A stretch of DNA of 7,920 nt, from positions 1-7,920 of the forward strand of contig DATLXH010000066.1 in NCBI GenBank assembly GCA_035576005.1, read 5' to 3'. Every line of letters starts with the position of its first letter. Position 1 is the first letter of the stretch. Source of the DNA: DATLXH01 sp035576005 (GTDB lineage: Bacteria; Acidobacteriota; Thermoanaerobaculia; Gp7-AA8). The notes under the pieces are model-generated. The model worked only from the letters and a program-made list of their open reading frames with translations. It did no database searches and was not told where the DNA came from. Shown here piece by piece: positions 1-7,414 of the stretch. Position numbers and translations under genes: made by a program.

Positions 1-35
1 GGCCTGTCTGCTTCGTTGCACGGCAATTTCGCTCC

Positions 36-55
36 TTGACATAGTGTCGACTATG
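36..55 (+). promoter_or_regulatory. TTGACA sequence next to a quasi-palindrome
   Basis: TTGACA (36-41), a perfect -35 hexamer, overlaps CATAG (40-44), which is inverted as CTATG (51-55) around GTCGAC. The arrangement resembles a repressor-controlled promoter, but no -10 box lies 16-18 bp downstream and no clear gene follows. Confidence 0.2.
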
Positions 56-172
56 CCTTCGTCGCAAAATCGCCGTGCGCCTCGCATCCAAGCCACTCTC
101 CGCCGTCTCACGACAAAGGTCTGTGAGAAATGCGGGCTAGGGGATTGGATTCGCGACAGCGTCGCGACGTGA
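53..172 (+). CDS. Doubtful 39-residue ORF with a CxxC motif
   Basis: The ATG at 53 lies in the quasi-palindrome and opens a 39-codon frame rich in Arg, with VCEKCGLGDW (Cys24 and Cys27). This recalls the first zinc-knuckle half of HNH-type nucleases, but no second half or HNH motif follows. No Shine-Dalgarno precedes it. It could be a remnant or chance; no function is assigned. Confidence 0.15.
   Translation: MPSSQNRRAPRIQATLRRLTTKVCEKCGLGDWIRDSVAT
151..167. other. Second GC-rich hairpin downstream of the unit
   Basis: TCGCGAC (151-157) and GTCGCGA (161-167) form a perfect 7-bp stem with a three-base loop, 13 bp from the larger hairpin. No T-tract follows on either strand. It may assist termination or protect the 3' end of the transcript. 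Confidence 0.4.
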
Positions 173-180
173 CTCGGAAA

Positions 181-200
181 GCGGCAGCTGCGGCTGCCGC
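181..200 (-). terminator. Probable terminator hairpin of the four-gene unit
   Basis: GCGGCAGC (181-188) and GCTGCCGC (193-200) form a perfect 8-bp GC-rich stem with a four-base loop, about 78 bp beyond the barrel gene stop. On the minus strand the stem is followed by TTTCC, a short T-tract. Strong stem and position fit an intrinsic terminator; the weak T-run leaves doubt. Confidence 0.5.
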
Positions 201-277
201 ACTCCAAAGGCTTCGCCCGTGTCAGCGGATGGAACAATTCGGCGGCGGTCGATTGCACTGGCAAGCCAGCCTTCGCG

Positions 278-1099
278 CTACCTCAGATTGACGGCGAATC
301 CGACGCTGAACTCATCGCCGGCAGCACTGTTTCTTCCACCAATCGTTCGCATCCAGGTCGCATTCATGTCGATCGTTCTGGTGACGCGCACATAAAGCTC
401 ACCGCCCGCACTGGAGCGTTCCGAATCCGCCCCCGTGAACGCGAAGGCCGGGTCGATCGAAGCAAAGTCGCCGCGACTCTCCCATCCTCTGAGGAATACA
501 AAGGTGCCTACTCGCTCATGCAAGAACGTGCCGAGCTTCGCAGAATACGGCAGCTCATTCGACAGATCCCCGCCGCGCCAGCGATGACCCACCTGCACGC
601 TGAGAAAGCCCGACGGCAACCAGCGGACGCTCCTGCCATATGCGAGATTGACGATCGGCTCGACGCTGCCGCTTCCGAGCTGTGGAAAGGCCAGGGTGTC
701 GTAGCCGAGGGGAATGAAAGCGCCTCCCTCGACGGCCAGCGCTCCTCCCGCACCGACTCTCGACAGCCGGAGACGAAGATCGAGATCACCCGCACCATCG
801 GTGCGGAAATCGTTGAAGAACCCTCGGGCGGTTACGCGCTCGTACGGCGCACTCACGACTAGCGTAGCGACGTCAGATAAGCCAAGCTCGACGTATGCGT
901 TGAGGCGCTCCTGTCGCACTCCACGACCCAGGATCGGACCGAGTTTTCCCTCGGGATCGAACGCGTCGCTGGCCTCAGCTTTGGCGGCACCTGCGTAGAT
1001 GTAAGCCGCCTTGCGACCGCGTGGCCATGCATCTGCTTCGAGTGGTGTGGGGAGGGCGAGAACAGCGAGAAGCGTGGCCACTCTGAGAGCGGCTGTCAT
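278..1099 (-). CDS. Outer-membrane beta-barrel protein (XagA / MetA-pathway-like family), putative
   Basis: A 273-residue exported protein. Seen: a signal peptide of about 22-24 residues (hydrophobic run TLLAVLALP, cleavage near EADA). The mature N-terminus AWPRGRKAAYIYAG with a following FDPEGK resembles the XagA-like, phenol-pathway-like outer-membrane family. Alternating amphipathic strands follow (AYVELGLSDVATLVVSAPYE, GDLDLRLRLSRV, GALAVEGGAFIPLGYD, GFLSVQVGHRWR, GTFVFLRGWESR, GELYVRVTRT). The last strand is EFSVGFAVNLR, ending in Arg rather than the common aromatic residue. The family is thought to be outer-membrane barrels, perhaps transporters; the cargo is unknown. The ATG at 1099 overlaps the TGA of the DM13 gene (ATGA), indicating translational coupling. 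The open frame continues upstream to 1564 inside the DM13 gene, but that extension is out of frame with it and lacks a signal peptide. It is the last gene of the unit. Confidence 0.75.
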   Translation of the reverse strand: MTAALRVATLLAVLALPTPLEADAWPRGRKAAYIYAGAAKAEASDAFDPEGKLGPILGRGVRQERLNAYVELGLSDVATLVVSAPYERVTARGFFNDFRTDGAGDLDLRLRLSRVGAGGALAVEGGAFIPLGYDTLAFPQLGSGSVEPIVNLAYGRSVRWLPSGFLSVQVGHRWRGGDLSNELPYSAKLGTFLHERVGTFVFLRGWESRGDFASIDPAFAFTGADSERSSAGGELYVRVTRTIDMNATWMRTIGGRNSAAGDEFSVGFAVNLR

Positions 1100-1863
1100 G
1101 GCCTCTGAAAACGTCCTTCCGCGATGATCACGTTGAACTCGTAGCACCACACTGTGAATGTGTCGAAGGAGTTCAGGTCGATCGTGTCCGGAAGTGTGAG
1201 GTCCAGCGTTGCGTTGTTGAACGGTTGCCGTGCCGTGACCCGAAGCACGGGGAAATTCCGTCGCGCCGTCGTCGAGAGTCCGATGCGCATGTCGATCCCG
1301 GGCGCGGTGCCGTTGTGACGAAGTTCCGAAAGTCGGATCACATTTTTCGCTACGATCGTGGCCGTGCCCGAAACACCGTACGAACCGGTGAAGGCTGTGG
1401 CGTCGCCGACGCGAACGAGCGTCGGGACCTCCACCAGTTGACCGGGTCGCCGGGAGGTTCCTCGCCGCCGCGAGCCCGCCGCCGCGGCAGCAATCGCTGC
1501 AGACGAGTTGATGACGGCGACTGACGGCTTCCAGGACTTCGTTCCGAGCGCAGTAGCCCTCCACTCAGCAACGACTGCCTCGGGCCCAAGCACGATGATC
1601 TGGCCGCCTGGACTCTGTCGCAATCCGAAAAGCGTCCTGGTGACATCCGCGATGACGAGCTCTTCACCGGGGTCCAGCTTCAGCGCGCCTGCAGTCACGG
1701 GAGGCTGGTCCTCTGCATCGAATCGGAGCGTGACCATGGCCGGGTCGAACAGGGAGAGATTTCGAAGTCGCACGTCTTCGGCACCAGCGACCGGTACGAC
1801 CTGCTGGGCGAGGGCTACGTCCGCAAGAATCAGAGCCGCGAGCATGAACAAATTCCGTTTCAT
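1096..1863 (-). CDS. Secreted protein with C-terminal DM13 (electron-transfer type) domain
   Basis: A 255-residue exported protein. Seen: signal peptide at residues 1-19 (MKRN, hydrophobic core, ADVALA then Gln), so the mature protein is periplasmic or surface-located. Residues about 28-107 form a beta-rich domain (VRLRNLSLFDPAMVTLRF, then DPGEELVIADVTRTLFG) like the Ig-like modules common in exported proteins of this type of bacterium. An Ala- then Arg-rich linker spans about 121-141. Residues about 155-254 match the DM13 pattern: SGTATI, a VIRLSEL strand, GIDMRIGLS, LDLTLPDTIDL and the hallmark FTVWCYEFNV. Cys240 is the only cysteine. DM13 domains are proposed to act in redox or electron transfer; that role for this protein is inference. 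The start is set by the signal peptide and by AAGGAGA upstream. A longer reading to 2052 would overlap the kinase and bury the signal peptide. It overlaps the next gene by 4 bp. Confidence 0.85.
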   Translation of the reverse strand: MKRNLFMLAALILADVALAQQVVPVAGAEDVRLRNLSLFDPAMVTLRFDAEDQPPVTAGALKLDPGEELVIADVTRTLFGLRQSPGGQIIVLGPEAVVAEWRATALGTKSWKPSVAVINSSAAIAAAAAGSRRRGTSRRPGQLVEVPTLVRVGDATAFTGSYGVSGTATIVAKNVIRLSELRHNGTAPGIDMRIGLSTTARRNFPVLRVTARQPFNNATLDLTLPDTIDLNSFDTFTVWCYEFNVIIAEGRFQRP

Positions 1864-1993
1864 CAGAGTCTCCTTGGATCCGCGTGCTGAACCGCAGCGC
1901 TCAACAACGGGCGACAGTGAATGATAAGGGATATGACGGTCCCGAAAATCCGACATTTGAGCTTCATGCGTGGAAGCATGCGGGAACAGCGTC
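1864..1993 (-). promoter_or_regulatory. Kinase-DM13 intergenic region with repeat/palindrome and possible promoter
   Basis: This 130-bp gap is the largest between the four minus-strand genes, so it is the likeliest place for an internal promoter. Seen: just after the kinase stop, CATGCG occurs twice at 12-bp spacing (1965-1970 and 1977-1982). In the same place GCTTC (1961-1965) can pair with GAAGC (1973-1977), or CATGC (1965-1969) with GCATG (1976-1980). Nearer the DM13 gene is TATCAT on the minus strand (1921-1926), one mismatch from a -10 box, about 58 bp before the ATG. No good -35 stands 16-18 bp upstream. A promoter is therefore possible but unproven; read-through from the kinase is equally possible. 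Confidence 0.3.
1869..1875 (-). promoter_or_regulatory. Ribosome binding site of the DM13 gene
   Basis: AAGGAGA on the minus strand, five bases before the ATG at 1863. It is the best Shine-Dalgarno in the window and decides the start in favour of the signal-peptide methionine over the longer open frame reaching 2052. Confidence 0.8.
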
Positions 1994-4663
1994 CTACGGA
2001 ACCAGTTCCGCGGTCCAGTTCTGAACCAGAGTGAGCGGTGCCGAGACCTCATCGTTGACCGGGGTATTGATCAGGAAGCGCTGACCGTCCGGCGTGACTG
2101 AATAGGGAACCCCAAGCGCTGCTTTCGTTCGCAGCTCGAAAAGAACCCTAGGAATCCCTGCTTCCACGGTCTCTCCCAGCTTCATGTCCACAGCCATCAG
2201 CTTGTCGTTGGAGAGGTAGAACAGCTCCTTGCCGTCACCACGCCAGCGGATGGCGTTTCCTCCGTCGGTGGACACCTGCCACTTGCCGGAGGGCCGCGGA
2301 AACTCCTGGATGTAGACCTCCTGGCGTCCGGATTCGTTCGAAACGTACGCGATCCACTTCACGTCCGGAGAAACCTGCGCGCCGGTCTCGTTGAACCCCG
2401 ATTGAGCGAAAGGAATGGCCTTGCGGTCCACGAAGGAATAGATCCATAGGTCCTGACCGGTCCGAAACTTCGGATTCACACCGTTGAAGATGATGAACCG
2501 GCCATCACTGGTCCAGTCGAAGGTCGCCAGAATGACAAAGTCCGACGAGAAGAGCGTCTCCTGCTCTCCGGCACCACTGGAGGCCTTCCGAACCACTTTC
2601 CGTGTTGCATTCGAAGTCTGATCCTGAGAGAAGGCAATCCACCGGTCGTCAGGGCTCCACAAGGCAAAGTTCTCATCCATTGTATCGAAGGTGAAGCGGC
2701 TGGAGGTGTTGCGGATGAGATCGAAGAGCCAAAGGTCGGTCGCGCCCTGCTTATCATCGACGACATCAACAACAACTCGACGGCCGTCGTGCGAGAGACG
2801 CGGCCGTCTAAAATCGGCAGGTTGTCCCACGACACCTAGCTCTTTCCCGGTACGGTCGCGCCAGACCAGCCTCGACAGAGTTCCTGAGCCTCCCTGCTGG
2901 TAGACGAGCGTTCCGTTCGCGGCAGCCGAGAAAACCGCACCGCCCGTATTCGAGTGGTACTGGACGTTCTCGGCGATCGGAAATGGATCGCCTCCAAGCT
3001 CGAGTCTCTTCGGATCGAAGCGCTGCGCGAGAAGGGCGCGGTCGCGGTAGTAGAGAAGGTAACCGGGCGGCGAGTAAGACACTGGTGAATTCGAGGAGAT
3101 CAGGAACTTTCTTTCCTTCGAGCCTAGCTCGGACACGTAAATCCGGCCACGCTCCTGCAGCGAGGCAAAGTTCTGCGCCAGATAGAGATAGTGCCTCCCG
3201 TCGGGCAGAAACAGAGGCCAGCGATGGCTGTACTCTTTGCCCGCCTCGAGTTGCGTGAGCGGCACCGGAGTGCCGCCGCTTGCCGGAACGCGGAAGAGCG
3301 GATCGCGATCGGTCGGAGTAAAGATGATCACCCCGTCGCGACTCCAGGCGCCACCCCGTCCGTTCTGCGCCTCACAGATCGTCTGAGACGGACCTCCCGA
3401 TACGTCGACTTTCTTCATCTTGCCGCCGCCGAAGAACGCAACGAACCGGCTGTCAGGCGACCAGAAGGGATAGTTTGCGTTCTCGGTTCCCGGCAGCGGC
3501 TGGCCACTCCCACCGTTCATCGGTCGAACCCAGAGCTGCGCCTTCCCATCTTTCCCGCGGCTCGAGCTGACGATTCTCCGACCGTCGGGGGAGATGACCG
3601 CGTTGTTGGACGAGAAGTCGAAGCGTCCCTCCCCGGGCGGAAGGATCGACGTCTCCATACGGCGCGGCGGCTCGCTCGTGGCGCGCCGCCAGAGAAGCGC
3701 GAACCCTGCGGTGGTCAGCAGCAACGCCGCGGCCAGCGCCCAGGCCAGTCGCTCGCGCGACTTCCGCCTCAGAGTAAACGAGACCGCCACTCCTGCCTGC
3801 GATCCCGCTTCACTGATCCACTTCAGCTCGTCGGCGATGTCGTGCGCACTCTGCCAGCGGTCGTCTCGGTCCTTGGACAGACACTTTCTGATCACATGCT
3901 CGAGTGCGGGCGGGGTCAGCGGCTGGATCTGAGAGATCGGGGTCGGCTCGCTCGACACGATGGCCGCGATGAGGCTCGTCTTCGTCTTTCCAGCGAAGGC
4001 TCGCTTTCCCGTGGCCATCTCGTAGAGCAGTGCCCCGAGGGCGAAGATGTCCGTGCGTGGGTCCGCCTCTTCCCCTTCGAGCTGCTCGGGAGCCATGTAC
4101 TGGAAGGTGCCCAGGATCGTTCCTTCCTGAGTCAGAGGCTTCTGCGCGGTGGCCATGTTCGTGGCGCTGCTCATCACAGAGACGTCGGTGACACTCTTGG
4201 CCAGTCCGAAGTCGAGCAGCTTGGCTCCCGACTTTGTGATCATCACGTTGCCAGGCTTGAGATCGCGATGCACGATGCCCTGCCGGTGCGCCTTGTGGAG
4301 TCCCTCGGCGATCTGCACTCCGTAGCGCAGGACCTGCTCGACAGGAAGGGGACCTTTGGCCAGACGATCTGCAAGCGACTCTCCTTCGAGCAGCTCCATG
4401 ACGATGTAATCGACCCCGTCCTCGTGCCCCACGTCGTGCAGCGTGCAGATGTTGGGATGATTGAGTGCGGAGACGGCGCGCGCTTCGCGGTCGAATCGCT
4501 CGCGAAGTTGCGAATTCGAGGAAAGGTGAGAGGGAAGAACCTTGATTGCGACGGTCCGATCGAGCCGCGTGTCTTTCGCACGAAACACCTCACCCATCCC
4601 TCCGGCGCCGATGGGAGAGAGGATTTCGTACGGGCCGAGCCGTGTGCCAGGCGAGACCGTCAT
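1994..4663 (-). CDS. Transmembrane Ser/Thr protein kinase with periplasmic WD40-like propeller, paralog 2
   Basis: An 889-residue paralog of the preceding kinase with the same plan. Seen: GAGGMG at 19-24, Lys41, Glu60, HRDLKPGN at 132-139, DFG at 151-153, APE at 191-193, a membrane segment at about 306-325 (Ala/Leu-rich) and a C-terminal PD40/TolB-like propeller (ISPDGRRIV, FWSPDSRFVAFF, WSPDDRWIAF, VSPDVKWIAYVSN). All catalytic residues are present, so it should be an active membrane kinase. I chose the ATG at 4663 because MTVSPGTRLGPYEIL aligns with the paralog start. An in-frame TTG at 4678 would add five residues, but the matching TTG upstream of paralog 1 is out of frame, so it is less likely. 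No strong Shine-Dalgarno precedes either. It lies 72 bp after paralog 1, close enough for one transcript. The catalytic half is about 90% identical to paralog 1; the propeller is much less similar, suggesting a different signal. Substrates are unknown. Confidence 0.96.
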   Translation of the reverse strand: MTVSPGTRLGPYEILSPIGAGGMGEVFRAKDTRLDRTVAIKVLPSHLSSNSQLRERFDREARAVSALNHPNICTLHDVGHEDGVDYIVMELLEGESLADRLAKGPLPVEQVLRYGVQIAEGLHKAHRQGIVHRDLKPGNVMITKSGAKLLDFGLAKSVTDVSVMSSATNMATAQKPLTQEGTILGTFQYMAPEQLEGEEADPRTDIFALGALLYEMATGKRAFAGKTKTSLIAAIVSSEPTPISQIQPLTPPALEHVIRKCLSKDRDDRWQSAHDIADELKWISEAGSQAGVAVSFTLRRKSRERLAWALAAALLLTTAGFALLWRRATSEPPRRMETSILPPGEGRFDFSSNNAVISPDGRRIVSSSRGKDGKAQLWVRPMNGGSGQPLPGTENANYPFWSPDSRFVAFFGGGKMKKVDVSGGPSQTICEAQNGRGGAWSRDGVIIFTPTDRDPLFRVPASGGTPVPLTQLEAGKEYSHRWPLFLPDGRHYLYLAQNFASLQERGRIYVSELGSKERKFLISSNSPVSYSPPGYLLYYRDRALLAQRFDPKRLELGGDPFPIAENVQYHSNTGGAVFSAAANGTLVYQQGGSGTLSRLVWRDRTGKELGVVGQPADFRRPRLSHDGRRVVVDVVDDKQGATDLWLFDLIRNTSSRFTFDTMDENFALWSPDDRWIAFSQDQTSNATRKVVRKASSGAGEQETLFSSDFVILATFDWTSDGRFIIFNGVNPKFRTGQDLWIYSFVDRKAIPFAQSGFNETGAQVSPDVKWIAYVSNESGRQEVYIQEFPRPSGKWQVSTDGGNAIRWRGDGKELFYLSNDKLMAVDMKLGETVEAGIPRVLFELRTKAALGVPYSVTPDGQRFLINTPVNDEVSAPLTLVQNWTAELVP

Positions 4664-4691
4664 TGGGGATTCACCCAATGGTAGCCGAAGT
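3791..4691 (-). repeat. Direct repeat copy A: kinase catalytic half plus upstream block
   Basis: This segment encodes residues 1-291 of paralog 2 plus the bases just upstream of its start. It matches 6515-7414 closely at the DNA level, including many third codon positions: in 4201-4295 against 6925-7019 I count three differences in 95 bases. Similarity falls sharply just before the membrane segment. Confidence 0.9.
4676..4691 (-). promoter_or_regulatory. Conserved 16-nt leader block upstream of kinase paralog 2
   Basis: ACTTCGGCTACCATTG on the minus strand, ending 12 bases before the ATG at 4663. The identical block precedes paralog 1. It contains TACCAT (4 of 6 matches to a -10 box) but no -35 at the right distance. 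It may be a leader or promoter part, or merely the edge of the duplicated segment. Confidence 0.35.
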
Positions 4692-4735
4692 AAGGCGACG
4701 CGCCCTCGATCTCGCTAGGCGGCTGGGCCACAGAG

Positions 4736-7387
4736 TCAGCGCTTGCGAAGACCTTCGGTCCAATCCTGAACGAGGGTCATCGGTGCCGCCAGATCGTCAC
4801 CCACCGTTCGATTGAGCAGAAATCGTTGCCCATCCCTGGTGACGTCGTACTGCCGGACAAACCCACCGACCCGGAGATGGACCTCGAACAGCGGTACAGC
4901 AGCTCCTGCCTCGAATGTCTCCCCGAGCTTGATCGGAACGGCCATCAGTTTTCGGTCGCTCGCGACGTAATAGAGCTCACCGCCATCCTGGCGCCACGCT
5001 GGCTCGGAGCCGCCTGACTGTGAGACCAGCCACTTTCCCTGAGCGTTCGGAAAATTCTGTACATACACCTCGAACCGTCCCGACTCATTGGATGTATACG
5101 CAACCCACCGCCCGTCCGGCGAGAAGCTGATGTCGGTCTCGAAAGCCGGTGTGGCCAGAAAGGGAGAAGTTTTCTGGGCGGAAAGATCGACGATGTAGAT
5201 GTTGGGGTCGGGCTTTTTAGGATCTACATGACTCACGGCAATGAGTTTTCCGTCCGGCGACACTGCGAGAGGGAATGTTCGAGCAGGATCCTTCGTAATC
5301 TGTCGTGCCTGACCGACGCCTCCCGACGGCTTGACGTAAATCTGCGGCCTTCCACTCTGCTCCGAGAAGTAATAAATCTGAGCGTCGTCGGGTGACCACA
5401 GAGGACCCGATTCGTTGGCTGGTTCATACGTCAGTTTGCTGGTTACACCCCGGCGCATGTCGCGGATCCAGATGTCACCTTTCGCCGTGGTGTGATCACT
5501 CAAGTCGTACGCGATTCGAGTCTGGTCATGAGAGAGCCGGGGGGAGTAGTACATATCGCTGGTCGAGATCACTTCCAGATCTTTTCCCTGGCGATCGACC
5601 CATGCGATCTCCGACAGGTTCGCGCTGCCGCCAGGCAAATACGTCAGCATCCCGTTGCTCGAGGCCGAAAAGAGCCCACTCGCGCTGTCCGCGTTGTACT
5701 GAATCCGGTCAGCGATCCGGACAGCATCACCAGTGGTCTTCTCCCCTTTGAGGTCGAATGGCTGCGCCCGCAGATCGCCATCACGCGAAAAGAGAAGATA
5801 CCCTGACGCGTATTGGCAATTCGAATAGGCGCCGGCGAGCACCAGCTTTCGTTCGGAGCCGTCGAGTGACCCGACGTAGACCCCTTCCGCCTCACCGAAT
5901 GACCTAAACGAGGTGTAGAGAAGCCTGCGCCCTCCCGGCAGGAACCAGGGGCTGACCGCAACTTCGCCGCTCTCGATGTTGACGGTTTCCGCAACACCCC
6001 CGGACGCCGGTACTTTCATCAGCCGGCTCTGCACGCGCGTCGAAAAAACGATCACTTGTTCTTCGCTCCATGTGCCGCCCAACGGCCCTGACGCATCAGC
6101 CAGGATTTCAGGCAACCCGTTCTTCAGGGAAACTTTCTTGAGCTTCCCGCCGGCGAAAAACCCGAGGAATCGGCTGTCCGGCGACCAGAACGGCCATGCC
6201 GCGTCCTCGGTGCCGGGAAGCGCTCGTGCCTCATAGCTCGAGAGTGGCCGCACCCAGAGGTTTTTCTCCCCCTTTTCACCCCGCGCCACAAATGCGACAT
6301 GCCGGCCGTCAGGTGAGATAGCGGGCCCCCCGTCGATTGTGCTGAATTTGTAAGATGGCGGAGCCTCGAGCGAAGCTACGAGACGACCTGGCCGGTCAGC
6401 CCGCTCTCTGACCAGCAGAGTCCCGAGGGTAATTGCCGCTCCGAGCAGCAGCAGCGAAATCGCCGGAAACAGAATTCTTGATAGATGGCGCCGTCTGCCA
6501 GGGATCGCTGTCACACCCGCCTGCGACCCCACTTCACTGATCCACTTGAGCTCCTCGGCGATGTCATGCGCACTCTGCCAGCGGTCGTCACGCTCTTTGG
6601 CCAGACACTTTCTGATCACATGCTCGAGCGCGGGCGGGGTCAGCGGCTGGAGCTGCGAGATCGGCGGCGGCTCGCTGGACACGATCGCAGCGATCAGGCT
6701 CGTCCGTGTTTTTCCGGCAAAAGCTCGTTGTCCCGTGGCCATCTCGTAGAGCAACGCTCCGAGAGCAAAGATGTCCGTGCGTGCGTCTGCCTCTTCTCCT
6801 TCCAGCTGCTCGGGAGCCATGTATTGGAAGGTCCCCAGGATCGTTCCTTCCTGAGTCAGAGGTTTCTGCGCCGTGGCCAGATCCGTGGCACCACCCATGG
6901 CCGAAAGACCTGTGACACTCTTGGCCAGTCCGAAGTCGAGCAGCTTGGCGCCCGACTTTGTGATCATTACGTTGCCAGGCTTGAGATCGCGATGCACGAT
7001 GCCCTGCCGATGCGCCTTGTCGAGTCCATGCGCGATCTGCACTCCGTAGCGCAACACCTGCTCGACCGGCAGAGGCCCTTTGACAAGCCGGTCCGCGAGC
7101 GACTCTCCTTCGAGCAGCTCCATGACGATGTAGTCAATCCCACCCTCGTGTCCCACGTCGTGAAGCGTGCAGATGTTCGGATGGTTGAGCGCCGAGACGG
7201 CTCGTGCTTCCCGGTCGAATCTCTCGCGCAGCTGAGGATTCGAAGAAAGGTGAGAGGGAAGAACTTTGATTGCGACGCTCCGATCGAGCCGCGTGTCTTT
7301 CGCCCGAAACACCTCACCCATCCCACCAGAGCCGATGGGAGCAAGGATTTCGTACGGGCCGAGACGGGTGCCGGCGGAGATCGTCAT
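4736..7387 (-). CDS. Transmembrane Ser/Thr protein kinase with periplasmic WD40-like (PD40/TolB-type) propeller, paralog 1
   Basis: An 883-residue receptor-type Hanks kinase that should phosphorylate Ser/Thr on cytoplasmic partners in response to an envelope signal. Seen: glycine loop GSGGMG at residues 19-24, catalytic Lys41 in VAIK, alpha-C Glu60, HRDLKPGN at 132-139 (catalytic Asp134, an RD kinase), DFG at 151-153, a Ser/Thr-rich activation loop and APE at 191-193, so it should be active. One membrane segment lies at about 305-326 after an Arg-rich stretch. The rest is a beta-propeller with repeated SPDGR/SPDSR-type blades (for example ISPDGRHVAF, FWSPDSRFLGFF, FSPDGRWVAYTSN), expected in the periplasm. 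The ATG start is fixed by an in-frame TGA three codons upstream and matches the family N-terminus. There is no clear Shine-Dalgarno. It is first of four co-directional genes, with its tandem paralog downstream. The ligand is unknown. Confidence 0.97.
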   Translation of the reverse strand: MTISAGTRLGPYEILAPIGSGGMGEVFRAKDTRLDRSVAIKVLPSHLSSNPQLRERFDREARAVSALNHPNICTLHDVGHEGGIDYIVMELLEGESLADRLVKGPLPVEQVLRYGVQIAHGLDKAHRQGIVHRDLKPGNVMITKSGAKLLDFGLAKSVTGLSAMGGATDLATAQKPLTQEGTILGTFQYMAPEQLEGEEADARTDIFALGALLYEMATGQRAFAGKTRTSLIAAIVSSEPPPISQLQPLTPPALEHVIRKCLAKERDDRWQSAHDIAEELKWISEVGSQAGVTAIPGRRRHLSRILFPAISLLLLGAAITLGTLLVRERADRPGRLVASLEAPPSYKFSTIDGGPAISPDGRHVAFVARGEKGEKNLWVRPLSSYEARALPGTEDAAWPFWSPDSRFLGFFAGGKLKKVSLKNGLPEILADASGPLGGTWSEEQVIVFSTRVQSRLMKVPASGGVAETVNIESGEVAVSPWFLPGGRRLLYTSFRSFGEAEGVYVGSLDGSERKLVLAGAYSNCQYASGYLLFSRDGDLRAQPFDLKGEKTTGDAVRIADRIQYNADSASGLFSASSNGMLTYLPGGSANLSEIAWVDRQGKDLEVISTSDMYYSPRLSHDQTRIAYDLSDHTTAKGDIWIRDMRRGVTSKLTYEPANESGPLWSPDDAQIYYFSEQSGRPQIYVKPSGGVGQARQITKDPARTFPLAVSPDGKLIAVSHVDPKKPDPNIYIVDLSAQKTSPFLATPAFETDISFSPDGRWVAYTSNESGRFEVYVQNFPNAQGKWLVSQSGGSEPAWRQDGGELYYVASDRKLMAVPIKLGETFEAGAAVPLFEVHLRVGGFVRQYDVTRDGQRFLLNRTVGDDLAAPMTLVQDWTEGLRKR

Positions 7388-7414
7388 GAGGGATCACGCA
7401 ATGGTAGCCGAAGT
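6515..7414 (-). repeat. Direct repeat copy B: kinase catalytic half plus upstream block
   Basis: Partner of 3791-4691 in the same orientation. By my reading the encoded 291 residues differ at about 27 positions (about 90% identity) without gaps. The repeat runs through the start codon into a shared 16-base block at 7399-7414, identical to 4676-4691; the interval between block and start codon differs by one base. Confidence 0.9.
7399..7414 (-). promoter_or_regulatory. Conserved 16-nt leader block upstream of kinase paralog 1
   Basis: Same ACTTCGGCTACCATTG block as at 4676-4691, ending 11 bases before the ATG at 7387. The bases between block and ATG contain a one-base deletion relative to the other copy, so the shared TTG is out of frame here. 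This argues that the TTG is not the conserved start codon. Confidence 0.35.

Noticed and set aside
258..269. CTGGC-AA-GCCAG inverted repeat near the barrel stop
   Set aside because: The two-base loop and 5-bp stem are too small to be a stable hairpin.
1100..1564. N-terminal extension of the barrel protein frame
   Set aside because: It overlaps the DM13 gene out of frame, has shadow-like composition, and would place the signal peptide in the middle of the protein.
1864..2052. N-terminal extension of the DM13 protein
   Set aside because: It would overlap the kinase 3' end and bury the signal peptide; AAGGAGA supports the ATG at 1863.
3191..4684. Long plus-strand open frame (497 codons) opposite kinase paralog 2
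   Set aside because: It is antisense to a clear kinase, is Arg/Ser/Asp-rich with no domain, and a similar frame opposite paralog 1 (6485-7540) exists simply because the DNA is duplicated and GC-rich.
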